Of a stretch of 7,268 nt of DNA, positions 5,851 to 7,268 are shown one piece after another. Source of the DNA: an uncultured Flavobacterium sp. (GTDB taxonomy: Bacteria > Bacteroidota > Bacteroidia > Flavobacteriales > Flavobacteriaceae); contig NZ_CALFIG010000316.1 in assembly GCF_937876455.1 (NCBI RefSeq), positions 1 through 7,268 of the forward strand. Direction: 5' to 3'. The position numbers and the translations under genes are program-made. Below the pieces are notes generated by a model. The model saw only the letters and a program-made list of their open reading frames with translations, did no database searches and had not been told where the DNA came from. Position 1 is the stretch's first letter, and each line of letters opens with the position of its first letter.

Positions 5851-7244
5851 ATGTTTGATAATAATACGTTAAAAGAGATGAAACTCTCTGATTTGCAAGA
5901 AATAGCCAAAGTTGCAAACATTCAAAAATTCAAAACCTTAAAAAAAGAAGCGTTAATTCAACAAATTTTAGAAGTTCAAAATGCAGCTGAAGTAGTTGAA
6001 AAACCTAAAAAGGTGAATAGTTCTGAAAAGACAACGCCTAAAAAAAACATACAAGAAGAAACGCAAACAGATCAATCTTCAGAGAAAAAAGTAACCAATG
6101 AGCCTAGAAAGCGCATTAAAAAATCTGAAGTGATTCAAAAAGCAGCTCAGGAAGAAATTGTTTTTAAAGAAGATTTTAAATCTCAAAATGCAGGTTTAGT
6201 CTCTAGTAAAGAAGCAGATGATGCTCCAGTTTCAAAATCAGAGGAGGGAGAACAACAAGAACGAAATACAGGTAATTTTAAAAAGAATCCTAATTTTAAA
6301 AAAAATAATCCAAATCAAAAACCTAATTATAGAGATAATGATTTTGAGTTTGATGGAATTATTGAAAGTGAAGGTGTTTTAGAAATGATGCCAGACGGAT
6401 ATGGATTCTTACGTTCTTCTGATTATAATTATTTAGCTTCGCCCGATGATATTTATTTATCACAATCACAAATTAGATTATTTGGTTTAAAAACAGGTGA
6501 TACGGTAAAAGGAGTTGTGCGTCCTCCAAAAGAAGGGGAAAAATTCTTTCCTTTGGTAAAAGTTTTAAAAATTAATGGTCATGATCCTCAAGTTGTTCGT
6601 GACAGAATTGCTTTTGAACATTTAACGCCTTTGTTTCCAGATGAAAAATTAAATTTGGCAGATAGAAGTAAAGCTATCTCAACCCGCATAATTGATTTAT
6701 TTGCACCTATTGGTAAAGGTCAACGCGCTATGATTGTTGCTCAACCAAAGACGGGTAAAACGATGTTGCTTAAAGATATTGCAAATTCTATAGCTGCAAA
6801 CCATCCTGAAGTATATATGATTGTTTTGCTTATTGATGAGCGACCAGAAGAGGTGACTGATATGCAACGTTCAGTTCGAGCGGAAGTAATTGCTTCTACT
6901 TTTGATGAACCCGCAGAGCGACATGTTAAAGTGGCTAATATCGTATTGGAAAAAGCAAAACGTTTAGTGGAATGCGGGCATGACGTGGTTATTTTATTAG
7001 ATTCAATAACGCGTTTAGCAAGAGCTTATAATACAGTGCAACCAGCATCAGGTAAAGTGTTAAGCGGTGGTGTTGATGCGAATGCATTACAAAAACCAAA
7101 ACGTTTCTTTGGTGCGGCTCGAAATATTGAAAATGGAGGTTCGTTGAGTATTATTGCAACTGCATTAACTGAAACAGGTTCTAAAATGGATGAAGTTATC
7201 TTTGAAGAATTCAAAGGTACAGGTAACATGGAATTACAATTAGA
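5851..7244 (+). CDS. rho: Transcription termination factor Rho, cut by contig end
   Basis: Rho is a hexameric RNA-dependent ATPase/helicase that ends transcription of untranslated RNA. Domains in order: an N-terminal SAP-like Rho_N helical region (about 1-42, with LSDLQEIAK); a low-complexity insert rich in K, E, N, Q and S (about 46-165), including an NFKKNP near-repeat (142-152); an RNA-binding cold-shock fold (about 170-245) with GYGFLR (183-188); then the ATPase core with Walker A QPKTGKT (298-304), LIDERPEEVTDM (327-338) holding the probable catalytic glutamate E330, Walker B VVILLD (379-384), and the Q-loop and GGVDANALQKPKRFFGAARN segment (406-425). Genomic sequence ends after MELQL (460-464). 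The arginine finger and C-terminal part are missing, about 90-100 residues judging from the E. coli protein. The in-frame TAG at 7264-7266 lies in adapter sequence and is not real. The ATG at 5851 puts the Rho_N helix at the start and follows an A-rich leader. Confidence 0.96.
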
Positions 7245-7268
7245 AGATCGGAAGAGCGTCGTGTAGGG
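7245..7268 (+). other. Illumina TruSeq adapter remnant (not genomic)
   Basis: The last 24 bases read AGATCGGAAGAGC followed directly by GTCGTGTAGGG, which is the start of the standard TruSeq adapter read-through sequence as I know it. Local GC content jumps against the AT-rich flank. The conserved Rho motif MELQLDRK is broken exactly here: the frame reads MELQL-E-DRKSVV and then stops. This is untrimmed adapter at the end of an assembled contig. Confidence 0.96.

Noticed and set aside
7245..7266. In-frame stop giving an apparently complete Rho of 471 residues
   Set aside because: The tail is adapter sequence, and conserved C-terminal Rho elements, including the arginine finger, are absent. 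The gene is cut by the contig end.
1..7268. A defence system, mobile element or CRISPR array
   Set aside because: No transposase, integrase, toxin-antitoxin, restriction or repeat-spacer structure is seen on either strand; all gene-sized frames are explained by housekeeping genes or the two proteins of unknown function.

Overview
The window looks like chromosomal DNA from the family Flavobacteriaceae (Bacteroidota). It is strongly AT-rich and starts lack Shine-Dalgarno motifs, having A-rich stretches instead. Several promoters fit the Bacteroidota -7 consensus TAnnTTTG. The gene set truA / metallophosphoesterase / DUF4293-type membrane protein / long-form rho is, from general knowledge, a typical flavobacterial neighbourhood. 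Species cannot be named from the sequence.

Layout: positions 1-491 (minus strand) hold the 5' part of a gene for a secreted protein of unknown function that runs off the left edge. A hairpin terminator (521-556) separates it from a minus-strand cluster read right to left: truA (4594-3854, tRNA pseudouridine synthase), a half-size ABC exporter (3849-2038) and lpdA (1962-574, dihydrolipoyl dehydrogenase). truA and the exporter are 4 bases apart and both begin with TTG. Divergent from truA is a small YfcE-like metallophosphoesterase (4679-5173, plus strand). It converges on a DUF4293-like membrane protein gene (5663-5253, minus strand), and a perfect palindromic terminator (5195-5220) lies between them. 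Divergent from that gene is rho (from 5851, plus strand), with a promoter about 110 bases upstream and a C-rich, G-poor leader.

The right edge is not genomic. The last 24 bases (7245-7268) match the start of the Illumina TruSeq adapter, and the apparent rho stop codon lies inside the adapter. rho is therefore cut by a contig end, not by a natural stop.

These are mostly housekeeping functions: RNA modification, transcription termination, 2-oxoacid dehydrogenase E3, and membrane export. I found no RNA genes, mobile elements, CRISPR arrays or defence-like system, and no intergenic stretch over 300 bases (the longest is 187). The points most worth attention are the adapter artefact, the possible autoregulatory rho leader, the disordered insert in Rho, the paired TTG starts, and the two proteins of unknown function.
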